A DNA stretch of 64,000 nt, from assembly GCF_001544515.1 (NCBI RefSeq), contig NZ_FCOL02000011.1:1-64000 (forward strand). Reading direction: 5' to 3'. The DNA comes from Caballeronia terrestris (lineage in GTDB: Bacteria; Pseudomonadota; Gammaproteobacteria; Burkholderiales; Burkholderiaceae). The position numbers were made by a program, and so were the translations under genes. This document shows positions 9,197-27,998 of the stretch, piece by piece. The stretch's first letter is position 1. Every line of letters starts with the position of its first letter. The notes under the pieces are model-generated. The model was given only the letters and a program-made list of their open reading frames with translations. It ran no database searches and had not been told where the DNA came from.

Positions 9197-10158
9197 TCGG
9201 GAGGAGCGGGGAGGCTGTCGGCGCAGTGGATGGCTGTGACGCGACGCGTGTTGCTACAGCGGCCGCTGACGCAACTCAAGGCGCTGACGCAACTCAAGGC
9301 GCTGACGCAACGCAAGCCGCTAAAGCAACGCAAGCCGCTAACGCAACGCATGCCGTTAGCATCTTATGCACGCAACCCAGCACCTCCCAATGCCTTGCCT
9401 TATTCGCCCCTGATGCGCTAAAGCCATATTTAGAAAACGTTTGGCTAGGCATCCCCGATGACGACAGCGCTGCCCTTGCCGGCGAAACCATCCGCATTCC
9501 CCTATCCTCCTTGGTCGATCATCGCGCCGCATTACTCGACGCAATGACCGAACTCTACGGCGGCGACCCCGATCTGCATGCGCGCGCGCTGTTATCGCAA
9601 TGGAGCAAGTACTACTTCGGCCTTGCCGCCCCGGCAGGTGTCGTCGCGGCCCGGCTGTTACGACGCAACCTCGACATGTCTCCCGCGCGCACACAACTCG
9701 TGCTGCGCGCAGGCATGCCCGCTGCACTCTACTTCGCAGAAAACGCGCTGCATCCCCCCGCCGGCGATCCCGCGCTCCGCTACGCCGGACTCCTCGATCA
9801 CCTGCACGCCGTGATCGATATGCTCGCAAGCATGGCGCGCATCGCGCCGCGCGTGCTGTGGAGCAACGCGGGCAATCTGCTCGACTACGTGCTCGAGCAA
9901 ACCACAACCAAGCCGCCCGACGATGACGCCGCCTGGCTCTTCGCCCCGATCGGCCCCGATGGCGAGCCTAATCCGCTGCGCATGCCGTTGCGCGACATGA
10001 AGCCGCGATCGGTTCTGCTGCCGAGCCCGTTTCGCGCGCGCCGCGTGTGCTGCGTGCGCTATGAAATTCCAGGAGAGACGCAACTGTGCGCAAGCTGCCC
10101 CTTACTACTGACGATGAGCGACGACGACCTCGCGCTTCAGGACGCAATCCACCGATGA
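9193..10158 (+). CDS. orbF: FhuF-like siderophore-iron reductase with repetitive N-terminus
   Basis: A 321-aa cytoplasmic protein related to FhuF, a [2Fe-2S] reductase that frees iron from hydroxamate siderophores. The C-terminus has CC-x11-C-x2-C (CCVRYEIPG through CASC); E. coli FhuF has x10. The body includes [12 protein letters not shown]. The start is uncertain: GTG at 9193 overlaps the orbD stop as GTGA, and an in-frame GTG at 9226 follows a GGGGAGG. No ATG occurs until well inside the fold. Residues 25-54 are five copies of a hexapeptide (DATQGA-like) encoded by an 18-bp tandem repeat, an unusual low-complexity extension. Confidence 0.85.
   Translation: MIGRSGEAVGAVDGCDATRVATAAADATQGADATQGADATQAAKATQAANATHAVSILCTQPSTSQCLALFAPDALKPYLENVWLGIPDDDSAALAGETIRIPLSSLVDHRAALLDAMTELYGGDPDLHARALLSQWSKYYFGLAAPAGVVAARLLRRNLDMSPARTQLVLRAGMPAALYFAENALHPPAGDPALRYAGLLDHLHAVIDMLASMARIAPRVLWSNAGNLLDYVLEQTTTKPPDDDAAWLFAPIGPDGEPNPLRMPLRDMKPRSVLLPSPFRARRVCCVRYEIPGETQLCASCPLLLTMSDDDLALQDAIHR
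9265..9354 (+). repeat. Five-copy 18-bp in-frame tandem repeat in orbF
   Basis: Five units of 18 bases. The first two are identical (GCTGACGCAACTCAAGGC) and the next three drift by a few bases each. The period keeps the reading frame and encodes an Ala-Asp-Ala-Thr-Gln-Gly type hexapeptide. It sits between the end of orbD and the conserved FhuF fold, so it is either a flexible N-terminal arm or the untranslated leader of a later start. Confidence 0.88.
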
Positions 10159-11150
10159 GCGGTGCGCGTTTGCGTCACACGCTGAAGGCGACGAGCGTAG
10201 CCGTACTCGCGTGGATGACGTTCGCGAGCGGCGCGGTCGATGCGGCTCAACCGATGTGCGGCCCGCTCGCCACCAACCCGACGGTTTCCCAGTTCAGCCG
10301 CAAGATGACGGTTAAGCCGAAGCGCGTCGTCGTGCTCGAATTCATGTTCGCCGAGGATCTCGCCGCGCTCGACATGACGCCGGTCGGCCTCGTCGATCCC
10401 GAGTATTACGCGGGCTGGATCGGCTACGACAGCGCGCGCTTCGCGGGCGTCCCCGAGGTCGGTACGCGCCAGGAGCCGAGTCTCGAAGCCATTGCGTCGA
10501 CGCGGCCGGATTTGATCGTCGGCGTCGGTTATCGCCATGCGCCGATCTTCGACGCGCTCGACCGCATCGCGCCGACCGTGCTGTTCCAGTTCAGCCCGGA
10601 CGTGGAAAAGGGCGGCGTCGAAGAGACGCAGCTCGACTGGACGCGCACGATCTTTCGCACGATCGGCTGTCTTACGGGTCGCGAGGACGCGACGCAGGCG
10701 GTCGAAGCGAAACTCGATGCGGGTCTCGCACGCGATGCCGCGCGACTCGCAGCGGCTGGCCGAAGCGGCACGCAGTTCGCGTTGCTGCAGGAACTGGGGT
10801 TGCCGGACCGTTACTGGGCCTACACGGGCAACAGCTCGGCGGCGGGCGTGGCGCGGGCGCTGGGCGTCGAGCTGTGGCCGTCGAAGCCGACGCGCGAAGG
10901 CACGATCTATCTGACGTCGGCGGATTTTCTGAAGAAGCCGGAGGTGTCAGTGCTATTCGTGACCGCGACGGGCGCGAACGTCCCGATCGATACGAAGCTA
11001 AATTCGCCGGTGTGGCGTTTCGTGCCGGCGAAGCGGGAAGGGCGCGTGTCGCTGATCGAGCCGAATATCTGGGGTTTCGGCGGGCCGATGTCGGCGTTGC
11101 GGCTGGGGGATATGATTACTGAGAAGCTGTTGGCGCTGCCGAAGCCGTAG
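10155..11150 (+). CDS. orbB: Periplasmic ferric-siderophore binding protein
   Basis: A 331-aa FecB/FhuD-type solute-binding protein that captures the ferric siderophore in the periplasm and hands it to OrbD. The N-terminus is a signal peptide with a hydrophobic core ([15 protein letters not shown]) and a probable cut near VDAAQ. The PBP fold shows [18 protein letters not shown] and [17 protein letters not shown]. The ATG at 10155 overlaps the orbF TGA as ATGA and yields a clean signal peptide; the frame is open upstream to 10086. It is the last gene of the orbH operon. Confidence 0.92.
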   Translation: MSGARLRHTLKATSVAVLAWMTFASGAVDAAQPMCGPLATNPTVSQFSRKMTVKPKRVVVLEFMFAEDLAALDMTPVGLVDPEYYAGWIGYDSARFAGVPEVGTRQEPSLEAIASTRPDLIVGVGYRHAPIFDALDRIAPTVLFQFSPDVEKGGVEETQLDWTRTIFRTIGCLTGREDATQAVEAKLDAGLARDAARLAAAGRSGTQFALLQELGLPDRYWAYTGNSSAAGVARALGVELWPSKPTREGTIYLTSADFLKKPEVSVLFVTATGANVPIDTKLNSPVWRFVPAKREGRVSLIEPNIWGFGGPMSALRLGDMITEKLLALPKP

Positions 11151-11190
11151 CGCTCAATATCTCGCGCAATCGTCGATAAGGAAAGCCACC

Positions 11191-11459
11191 ATGCGTCCCT
11201 CCGTTGTGCTCGAACTGAAACGCAGTGCCATCCGTGAAGCCGTCAGCTGGATTCCGACAGCGAATCCGCGCGAGTTCGGTTCGACGAAAGCGACCTCGAC
11301 TTGCTGGTCGACGCACTTCCCGGCGCAACTCTATTTGATCTTGGCGGCTTGCAAGAGGAGCTTGAGTCTGTTCCTGGCGTTCGCGTCGATCTGATGACGC
11401 CCGGCGATTTGCCGCTCAAGATTCGCGCAGAGGTCCTAGCGCAGGCGCAGCCCTTATAG
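11191..11459 (+). pseudogene. Frameshifted MNT-type nucleotidyltransferase (MntA-like) relic
   Basis: The first frame begins with ATG after a GGAAAG site and reads MRPSVVLELKRSAIREAVS, then NPREFGS. After a frame change near 11283 the other frame reads ESDLDLLVDALPGAT and later VPGVRVDLMTPGDLPL, ending in TAG at 11457-11459. Joined, this looks like a minimal nucleotidyltransferase: the GS motif and the DLDLLVD acidic pair are recognisable, but the spacer between them is missing. That points to a small deletion of a length not divisible by three. No HEPN toxin partner is nearby. The relic fills most of the gap between convergent orbB and orbE. Confidence 0.72.
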
Positions 11460-11465
11460 GAAAAA

Positions 11466-11487
11466 CGGCCGCTCTTCGAAGCGGCCG
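11466..11487 (-). terminator. Rho-independent terminator of orbE
   Basis: Inverted repeat CGGCCGCT (11466-11473) and AGCGGCCG (11480-11487) with a 6-base loop. On the minus strand it is followed by a run of five T (11465-11461). It starts 8 bases after the orbE stop codon, so it should end the orbE transcript. The plus-strand side lacks a T run. Confidence 0.8.
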
Positions 11488-11495
11488 GCCTTCCA

Positions 11496-13256
11496 TCACC
11501 CTACGGTCCCATTCCCCGCAGGCTCAGCAATCTTGAGCGCAGCCCTTGCCCCCTGCGGCTCGCTGACGATACTTCCGTTCTCCAGCTTGAGCACCCGGTC
11601 GGCCAGCGGAAAGTACCTATCATCGTGCGTAATCACGACCACGGTCTTGCCGCGCCCACGCAGCTCCGGCAGCAACTGCTCGTAAAACACCGCCTTGAAC
11701 GCCGGGTCCTGATCTGCCGCCCACTCATCGAAGAGATAAAACGGCCGGTCCTCCAGATACGCGATCACGAGTGCAAGCCGCTTCCTTTGCCCCGTCGATA
11801 AAGCGCGCGTCGAGAACGCGCCGTCCACCACCTGCACCTTGTGATCGAGCGCGAGTTTGGCCACGAGCGCATTCGCGCGCGCATCGGCCTGGGCTCGCGA
11901 AGGATCGTTCGGATCGACGATTCCGAGCAGCGCATCGAACAGATGGAAGTCGTTGAAGACCGCCGTGAAACACTGCCGGTACGCCGCCCGTCCATCCGCG
12001 CCGACTGGCCGCCCATCGACCTCGATCACGCCGCCTTCCGGCTCGTAAAGCCCCGTCAGCACTTTCGCCAGCGTCGTCTTGCCGCTGCCGTTCCCGCCGA
12101 CGATGAACACCAGCTCACCGGGCCTGAATGTCAGATCGACAGGTCCGATGCGGAACATGCGCTCGTCGCGCTCATGGAAATACGAGTGCGTGACGCCGCG
12201 CAGCGCAAGCGTCGAAAACGGCGTGTGCGAAGCATTCTCGGCCATCGGCGGCGTGCTCGGCGAGCCGCCGAACTCGGCCATGACCTTCTCGATGCGGTCG
12301 AGCGAGACCCGCGCCGCATTGATGGTCGGCAGGTTGTTCAGGAGGCCGTCGAGCGGCACGAGCATGAACAGGAACACGACCACGTATCCTGCCGCGGCGG
12401 AGGCATCGGCGCGCACGCCGAGCGTCGGCCAGAACGCCGCCGCGCCGAGGAACATATAGAACAGGAAGATGATCCAGCCGACCCCGACCGCATAAGCGCT
12501 GAACGCGCGCCGCCGATGATCGCGCACCTCACCGATCGCGGTGCCGAGCTGTCCGTCGACGAATTGCCGCGCGCGCGCCTGATGCAGCTTCAGTTCCTTC
12601 GCGCCCGCGAAGAGCGCGCCGAGATAGCCGAAGAGCTTGTCCTGCGACTTCCCCGCGGCTTCGAGCGCGGCGATCGCGCGCTTGTCGCCGGTGTGATAGC
12701 CGAGCGAGCCGGTCACGATCGCGGCGAGCGCGAGCACGCACACCGGCCACGACAGCCACGCCAGATAGGCGAGGCAACCAAACACGATCGAGCCGTGCAT
12801 CACGATGTTGGGCAGCGCGAAGAACAGCATCGAGACGTTGGTGGCATCGTCGGTCAGCACGGACTGCACGGGCGCGGCGCCAATGCGCTCGACATCGCGC
12901 AATTCCGCCGCCGCCACGCGTCGCGCGACGTGCTCGCGCAACTGCGCCATCGTGTCCTGCGAGAGGCGCGCGAAGAGCACGCCGGAGAGCACGCGCGTCG
13001 CGAGCGCGACGACCGCGCAAAGACCGAAGCGCCACGCAAGCGACGTATCGGCGAGCGATGGCTGCGAGAGCGCGCGGTTCAGCGTCGCGACCAGCATCAC
13101 GCTTGCGATGCCGTTCAGCACGCACGCGACGAGCGCAAGCGCGAACGCGCCGCGAGAACGCTTGAGCAAGGCGAGGATGAGGCGCGCGGCAGGCAACTGC
13201 TGTGCGGCGGTGTCGGGTGAGGACGGGGCGTCGTAACGCTCGTTGGCAACGGTCAT
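11496..13256 (-). CDS. orbE: Siderophore-peptide ABC exporter (PvdE/SyrD-like)
   Basis: A 586-aa half-transporter with an N-terminal membrane domain of about six segments (residues 25-320) and a C-terminal ATPase domain. Walker A is GGNGSGKTT, the signature is LSTGQRKRLALV and Walker B is FYLFDEWAADQDP; the DEWAADQDP form is typical of the cyclic-peptide-export subfamily with PvdE. It should move the siderophore or a precursor out of the cytoplasm. ATG 13256 is chosen over a TTG two codons upstream. It is divergent from orbI, with its own OrbS-type promoter about 60 bases upstream. Confidence 0.92.
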   Translation of the reverse strand: MTVANERYDAPSSPDTAAQQLPAARLILALLKRSRGAFALALVACVLNGIASVMLVATLNRALSQPSLADTSLAWRFGLCAVVALATRVLSGVLFARLSQDTMAQLREHVARRVAAAELRDVERIGAAPVQSVLTDDATNVSMLFFALPNIVMHGSIVFGCLAYLAWLSWPVCVLALAAIVTGSLGYHTGDKRAIAALEAAGKSQDKLFGYLGALFAGAKELKLHQARARQFVDGQLGTAIGEVRDHRRRAFSAYAVGVGWIIFLFYMFLGAAAFWPTLGVRADASAAAGYVVVFLFMLVPLDGLLNNLPTINAARVSLDRIEKVMAEFGGSPSTPPMAENASHTPFSTLALRGVTHSYFHERDERMFRIGPVDLTFRPGELVFIVGGNGSGKTTLAKVLTGLYEPEGGVIEVDGRPVGADGRAAYRQCFTAVFNDFHLFDALLGIVDPNDPSRAQADARANALVAKLALDHKVQVVDGAFSTRALSTGQRKRLALVIAYLEDRPFYLFDEWAADQDPAFKAVFYEQLLPELRGRGKTVVVITHDDRYFPLADRVLKLENGSIVSEPQGARAALKIAEPAGNGTVG

Positions 13257-13313
13257 CGGCAATGGGTCACAGAAAGATAAGACTCGGGCGCGGGATGCGC
13301 CTCCTGATCTTTA

Positions 13314-13338
13314 GACGGATGGGCACGCGAAATATTTA
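13314..13338 (-). promoter_or_regulatory. OrbS-type promoter of orbE
   Basis: Read on the minus strand: TAAA (13338-13335) in GCTAAATATT, 17 bases, then CGTC (13317-13314). This is the iron-starvation box with the same spacing as the orbH and orbI copies, 58 bases before the orbE ATG. Confidence 0.78.
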
Positions 13339-13410
13339 GCATCTTGCACCGGAGGCGGGCGGCTAGGCCCTGTGAGCGTGCCACGTCTAAGAGAAATGCA
13401 CCAAAGGCGG

Positions 13411-13435
13411 TAAAAATTTTTTAGCGCGGTTCGTC
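13411..13435 (+). promoter_or_regulatory. OrbS-type promoter of orbI
   Basis: GGTAAAAAT with TAAA at 13411-13414, 17 bases, then CGTC at 13432-13435. The first nine bases are identical to the orbH promoter. It lies 66 bases before the preferred orbI ATG at 13502, matching the orbH leader length. Confidence 0.8.
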
Positions 13436-13501
13436 ATCCCAATGAAGCCGCAATTCCTGCGGCCCCGCGATTGGCCGAAGCGGCCAGCCCCGAAGGATTT
13501 C

Positions 13502-22972
<9,471 letters not shown>

Positions 22973-22982
22973 GGATCGACGG

Positions 22983-25900
22983 ATGACGACTGCAAGACCC
23001 GATTTGCTCTCACTCGCGGCGCGCTTTGCGAAACTGCCCGACGCGCAGCGCAAGACCTTCCTGACGACGCTCGATGCAGCGGGGATCGACTTCCGCCTGC
23101 TGCCCATTCCACCGCGCGCCGAGCGTGCGGCGAGCGTGCCGGCGTCGTTTGCGCAGACGCGTCTGTGGCTCCACGCGCGCATGATCGACGAACCAGCGGC
23201 GTATCACATCACCGAGCGGCTGCGTCTCGATGGCGCGCTCGATGCGAACGCGCTGCGTCTCTCGTGCGATGCGTTGATCGCGCGCCACGAGGCGCTGCGC
23301 ACGACGTTCGCGGAAGGCGCGGACGGCGTGCATCAGTCGGTGCATGCGCCGATGCGCTGCCCGTGGCACGCAGTGGATTTGAGCGGCGCGCCCGCCACCG
23401 AACGCGAAGCGCGTGCAAGCGCCATCGCTGCTGCCGATGAAGCATTGCCCTTCGATCTGACTCACGGCCCGCTGGTGCGCGTGCACCTGATCCGCCTCGA
23501 CGCGACGACGCACTGGTTCTCGATCACGACGCATCACATCGTCTCGGACGGCTGGTCCGCCGATGTCGCGCTCGCGGAACTTGCATCGTTTTATCGCTCG
23601 TATGCGAGGAACGAAGCGGTGTCGTTGCCGCCGCTGCCGATCCAGTACGCCGATTACGCGCTTTGGCAGCGCCGCTGGCTCGATGCGGGCGAACGCGATC
23701 GTCAGCTCGAATTCTGGCGGGCACGGCTCGATCCGACGCGCGACGTGCTGATGTTGCCGGGCGCCGCACCGCGTCCTGCGCAGCGCAGTGCGCGCGCGTC
23801 GCGGCATCTGTTCAGGCTCGATACGCCGCTCGCGCAACGCGTGAAGGCGCTCGCCAATGCGCGCCGCGCAACGCCGTTCGCCGTGCTGCTCGCGACGCTC
23901 GACGCGCTGCTCGCGCGTGCATCGGGTGAGACGCATATCCAGGTCGGCGTGCCGTCGGCGAATCGGGAGCGGGGCGAGACGGCTGGCCTCATCGGCTTCT
24001 TCGTGAACACGCTGACGCTCGCGACGCGCGTCGATCCGAACGAGCCGTTCGCCGCGCTCGTCGATGCGACGCAGCAAGGGCTCATCGATGCGCAATCGCA
24101 TCAGGACGTGCCCTTCGAACAGGTGGTCGAGGCGCTGGGCGTCGTGCGCAGCGCAAGCCATCATCCGCTCTTTCAGGTGATGGCCGCGTATGGCGCGCGG
24201 CGGCCGCTGCCGCCGCTCGCGGACGTGCGCATGACAGAGTTGCCGTCGGGCACGCCGTTCGCGAAGTTCGATCTGACGCTGAGCTTCGAGGAACGAGACG
24301 ACGGTTCGATCGATGCAGGCTTCATCTACGCGCTCGATCTCTTCGAAGCTGATGCCGTCGAGCGGCTTGCGCAACGCTTCGTCGAATTGCTGTCGAATGC
24401 GCTTGATGCACCCGATGCGCTTGTCGGCGATCTGCAATGGCTGCCGCACGCGGAGCGCGCTCAGCTCGACGCGTGGAACGATAACGCGCCGAAGGAGGCC
24501 GAAGCGTTCAAGCCCGTTCACGAGCGCATCGCTGATCATGCGCGCGCGCGGCCCGATGCACGCGGCGTCGCGGATACGGACCGATCCCTCACACGCGGCG
24601 AAGTCGATGCCCGCGCGACGCGTCTTGCGCAACGGCTCGTTGCGGCGGGCGTGAGCGCGGAGATGCGCGTGGGCGTCGCGCTCGGACGCTCGGTAAATCT
24701 GCTTGTCGGCTTGATCGCGGTGCTGAAGTCGGGCGGCGCGTTCGTGCCGCTCGATCCGAGCCATCCGCGCGAACGCCTGTCGCAAATCCTCGACGATGCG
24801 CAGATCGTGCACGTCGTCACGGAGCGCGCGAGCTTGGCCACGCTGCCCGTGTCCGAGCACGCGCGCGTCTGGCTGATCGACGACGAATCTCTCTTCGACG
24901 ACGACGCGACATCGAACGTCACGCTGCCCGCCGTCGCTCCGCAACAAGCGGCCTACGCGATCTATACATCGGGCTCCACAGGCAAGCCTAAGGGCGTGAT
25001 CGTCGATCACGGTTCGTTTGCGCTGCATTGCGCGGCGATCGCGAAGCGCTACGGCGCGGGCGGGAAAGATGTCTTCCTGCTGTTCCAGTCGGTGAATTTC
25101 GACGGCGCCCACGAAGGCTGGTTCTCGCAGTACATGTCGGGCGCAGCAGTGGCCGTGACGGCCGATACGCTGTGGCCGCCTGCGCTCACCTGCAAGCTGA
25201 TGACACGCGAAGGCGTAACGATGACCTACGTGCCGCCCGGTTGCGCGACGCAGCTCGCCGAATGGGCGCTCGCGCACGGCGCGCCGCCGACGCTGCGTTC
25301 GCTGACCGTCGGCGGGGAAGCCACGTCGCGTGAGGCGTTCGCGCTGATGCGCCGGGCGTTTCCGAACGCGCGCATCGTCAACGGCTATGGGCCGACGGAA
25401 ACCGTCATCACGCCGATGCTGTGGATGTTCAACTCCGGCGACGATCCCGCGAAACTCGCCGACAGCGCCTATCTGCCGATCGGCACGCTCGTTGGCGCGC
25501 GCACGGCTCACGTGCTCGACGCGCGGCTGAATCCGCTGCCGGTCGGCGTGACGGGCGAACTGTATCTGGGCGGGGAGGGCGTGGGCGTGGCACGCGGTTA
25601 TCTCGATAGGCCCGCGCTCACGGCCGAGCGCTTCTTGCCCGATCCGTTCGGCGCGCCGGGAGCGCGGTTGTATCGCACAGGCGATCTCGTGCGGCGCCGT
25701 GCCGATGGCGTGTTCGATTTCATCGGCCGCGTCGATCATCAGGTGAAGCTGCGCGGCTTGCGGATCGAGCTTGGCGAGATCGAAGCGCAACTCGCCGCCC
25801 ACGACGATGTGCGCGAAGCGGTGGCGGTCGTGAACGGAAAGGGCGCGCAGGCGGCGCTCGTCGCTTACGTCGAACTGACCGATGAAGCGCGCGTGCGCGC

Positions 25901-27977
25901 CGCCCGCGCCGATGCCGCTGAACTCGACGCGCATCTGCGCCACACGCTGCCCGACTACATGGTGCCCGCGCATATCGTCGTGCTCGACGCGCTGCCGCGC
26001 AATGCGAACAGCAAGGTCGATCGCGCGGCGCTGCCCGAGCCGAAGCGTCGCGAGCGGGCTTACGAGGCGCCCAAAGCCGGCACCGAAGCGGCGCTTGCCG
26101 CGATCTGGCGTGAGATGCTGGGCGCGGAGCGGATCGGTCGAGCGGATCATTTCTTCGAACTCGGCGGGCATTCGCTCGCAGCGGTGCGCGTGGCGACGCG
26201 TGTCGCGGAGCGGCTCGCGCGCGACGTGCCGGTGCGCACGCTTTTCGAGGCGCCAATTCTCTCGCAGTATGCGCAGCGTGTGACGCGTGCACGAGTGGCC
26301 GAAGGTGCGACTGGTGTCGCGATGCCTGCTGTGGTGGCCGATGCGCAAGGCGTGCTGCCACTATCGGCCGCGCAGCTCGGCTTGTGGTTCCTGTGGCGCG
26401 CGCAGCCGCGAAGCGCTGCGTACAACATTCCCGTCGCGTTGCGGCTGCGCGGTCCACTCGCCATCGACGCGTTGCGCGAAGCGTTCGCGCAAGCCGCCGC
26501 GCGTCATCCGGCGCTGCGCACGCGCATCGTCGAACGCGACGGCGCGTTGCCCGGCCAACGCATCGACACGGCATGTGAAGTTGAATTGCCCGTGATCGAT
26601 CTGACGAACGATGCGCAACGCGTCGCGCGCGCCACCGCGCTGACCGACGAAGACGCGCTCACGCCGTTCGATCTGCTCGACGCGAAGTCGCTCTGGCGCG
26701 CGCGCCTCCTGCGTCTCGCCGACGACGATCACGTGCTGTCGCTCGTCGTGCATCACATCGTGTCGGATGGGCATTCGATCGATCTCTGGCTCGAAGATAT
26801 CCGCAGCGCTTACGCCGCACTCAAAGCCAGCGCATCGCTTGCGCCAGTGGTCACGCAAGCGTGGCCCGCGCTGCCCGCGTCCGCGCCTCCGTCGCGCCTC
26901 GCCTTCTGGCGCGATGCACTCGACGGCGCTCCGTCGGACCTGTTGCCTGCGCCCGCATCGGGCCGCGCGAGCGATCCTCAGTGGTCTGCGAGCCGCATCG
27001 CGTTCGAGTTCGACGATGCGCTCGTGCGCCGTGCCCGCTCGATGTCGCTCGACGCCCACGCGACGCTGCCAATGCTCCTGCACGCCGCGCTGAACGTCGC
27101 GTTCTATCGCGTGACGGGCGCGCTGGATCAACCCGTCGGCGTGCTCGCCTCGACACGCGAGCTGACCGGCGACGCAGCACGTCACGCACTCGGGCTCTTC
27201 ATCAACGCGGTGGTCGTGCGCACGCGGCTCACCCGCGACGATTCGCCCGCGACGATCCTGAACACCGTGCGCGACACGGCGCTCGCCTCCTACGCCCACG
27301 CGGACACGCCGTTCGCGGACGTGGTCGCCGCGTTGAGCGCGCCGCGCGCAGGCCTCGGCAATCCGCTGTTCCAGGTGATGTTCAACTACCTGCGCCCGGC
27401 AGGCGCGGCGAATCGCGACTGGGCCGGCCTCGCGCTCGACGAGTTCAACGACGTGCGTCATCGCGTCGTCTTCGAACTGGAACTGGATATCGTCGAGCAT
27501 CCGGACGGCCGCGTGACGGGCGCGTTTTCTTACGCGAACGAACTCGTCGATGCGGCGTTCGTCGAGGCGTTGTCGAGCGACTATCTCGCAGCCGTACAGC
27601 AGTTCGTCGATGCACCGCATGACGCGCTCGGCGAAGCACATGCGCTTTTTGCCTGCACGCCGTATGTCGAAGCAGCGCCGCAACCGCTGCTCGATACGGC
27701 CGCCCGTGCGAAAGCACGACGCGCAGCACAAGCACTCGAACGCGTGTGGCGCGATCTCTTCGACGGCCAGTCCCTCTCGCATGACGACGACCTCTTCGAA
27801 GCAGGCGCCACCTCGTTCGACGTCGTGCGTTTCGTCGATGCCGCGCAGCGCGCTGGCTTTGCCATCGAAATCTCCGATGTCTTCGCCACGCCGAACTTCG
27901 CGGGACTCGGCAGGCATGTCGTGCGCGAAGCACTAGTCCCGGCCGGAGCGGAACACGCGCCGGCCATCAATCAATAA
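22983..27977 (+). CDS. orbJ: Siderophore NRPS, C-A-T-C-T, terminal module without thioesterase
   Basis: A 1664-aa synthetase acting after OrbI. Order: C (HHIVSDGWS near 183), A (YTSGSTGKPKG near 660), T (GGHSLAAV near 1060), second C (HHIVSDGHS near 1256) and a terminal T (FEAGATSFD, Ser near 1606). The A domain shares NFDGAHE and NGYGPTE-xVI-xPMLW with OrbI A1, so both likely load the same modified ornithine. There is no thioesterase or reductase. In ornibactin and malleobactin the peptide ends in putrescine, so the last C domain may catalyse amide release; that is inference. It starts 10 bases after the orbI stop. Confidence 0.93.
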   Translation: MTTARPDLLSLAARFAKLPDAQRKTFLTTLDAAGIDFRLLPIPPRAERAASVPASFAQTRLWLHARMIDEPAAYHITERLRLDGALDANALRLSCDALIARHEALRTTFAEGADGVHQSVHAPMRCPWHAVDLSGAPATEREARASAIAAADEALPFDLTHGPLVRVHLIRLDATTHWFSITTHHIVSDGWSADVALAELASFYRSYARNEAVSLPPLPIQYADYALWQRRWLDAGERDRQLEFWRARLDPTRDVLMLPGAAPRPAQRSARASRHLFRLDTPLAQRVKALANARRATPFAVLLATLDALLARASGETHIQVGVPSANRERGETAGLIGFFVNTLTLATRVDPNEPFAALVDATQQGLIDAQSHQDVPFEQVVEALGVVRSASHHPLFQVMAAYGARRPLPPLADVRMTELPSGTPFAKFDLTLSFEERDDGSIDAGFIYALDLFEADAVERLAQRFVELLSNALDAPDALVGDLQWLPHAERAQLDAWNDNAPKEAEAFKPVHERIADHARARPDARGVADTDRSLTRGEVDARATRLAQRLVAAGVSAEMRVGVALGRSVNLLVGLIAVLKSGGAFVPLDPSHPRERLSQILDDAQIVHVVTERASLATLPVSEHARVWLIDDESLFDDDATSNVTLPAVAPQQAAYAIYTSGSTGKPKGVIVDHGSFALHCAAIAKRYGAGGKDVFLLFQSVNFDGAHEGWFSQYMSGAAVAVTADTLWPPALTCKLMTREGVTMTYVPPGCATQLAEWALAHGAPPTLRSLTVGGEATSREAFALMRRAFPNARIVNGYGPTETVITPMLWMFNSGDDPAKLADSAYLPIGTLVGARTAHVLDARLNPLPVGVTGELYLGGEGVGVARGYLDRPALTAERFLPDPFGAPGARLYRTGDLVRRRADGVFDFIGRVDHQVKLRGLRIELGEIEAQLAAHDDVREAVAVVNGKGAQAALVAYVELTDEARVRAARADAAELDAHLRHTLPDYMVPAHIVVLDALPRNANSKVDRAALPEPKRRERAYEAPKAGTEAALAAIWREMLGAERIGRADHFFELGGHSLAAVRVATRVAERLARDVPVRTLFEAPILSQYAQRVTRARVAEGATGVAMPAVVADAQGVLPLSAAQLGLWFLWRAQPRSAAYNIPVALRLRGPLAIDALREAFAQAAARHPALRTRIVERDGALPGQRIDTACEVELPVIDLTNDAQRVARATALTDEDALTPFDLLDAKSLWRARLLRLADDDHVLSLVVHHIVSDGHSIDLWLEDIRSAYAALKASASLAPVVTQAWPALPASAPPSRLAFWRDALDGAPSDLLPAPASGRASDPQWSASRIAFEFDDALVRRARSMSLDAHATLPMLLHAALNVAFYRVTGALDQPVGVLASTRELTGDAARHALGLFINAVVVRTRLTRDDSPATILNTVRDTALASYAHADTPFADVVAALSAPRAGLGNPLFQVMFNYLRPAGAANRDWAGLALDEFNDVRHRVVFELELDIVEHPDGRVTGAFSYANELVDAAFVEALSSDYLAAVQQFVDAPHDALGEAHALFACTPYVEAAPQPLLDTAARAKARRAAQALERVWRDLFDGQSLSHDDDLFEAGATSFDVVRFVDAAQRAGFAIEISDVFATPNFAGLGRHVVREALVPAGAEHAPAINQ

Positions 27978-27998
27978 GAACCGAGTGAGAGCAGAGAC

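Noticed and set aside
11841..13220. 459-residue plus-strand frame opposite orbE
   Set aside because: It is antisense to a clear ABC exporter and has biased composition typical of GC-rich shadow frames.
23010..26348. 1112-residue open frame on the minus strand inside orbJ
   Set aside because: It is an Arg/His/Asp-rich mirror of the high-GC NRPS coding strand, without family motifs or a ribosome site.
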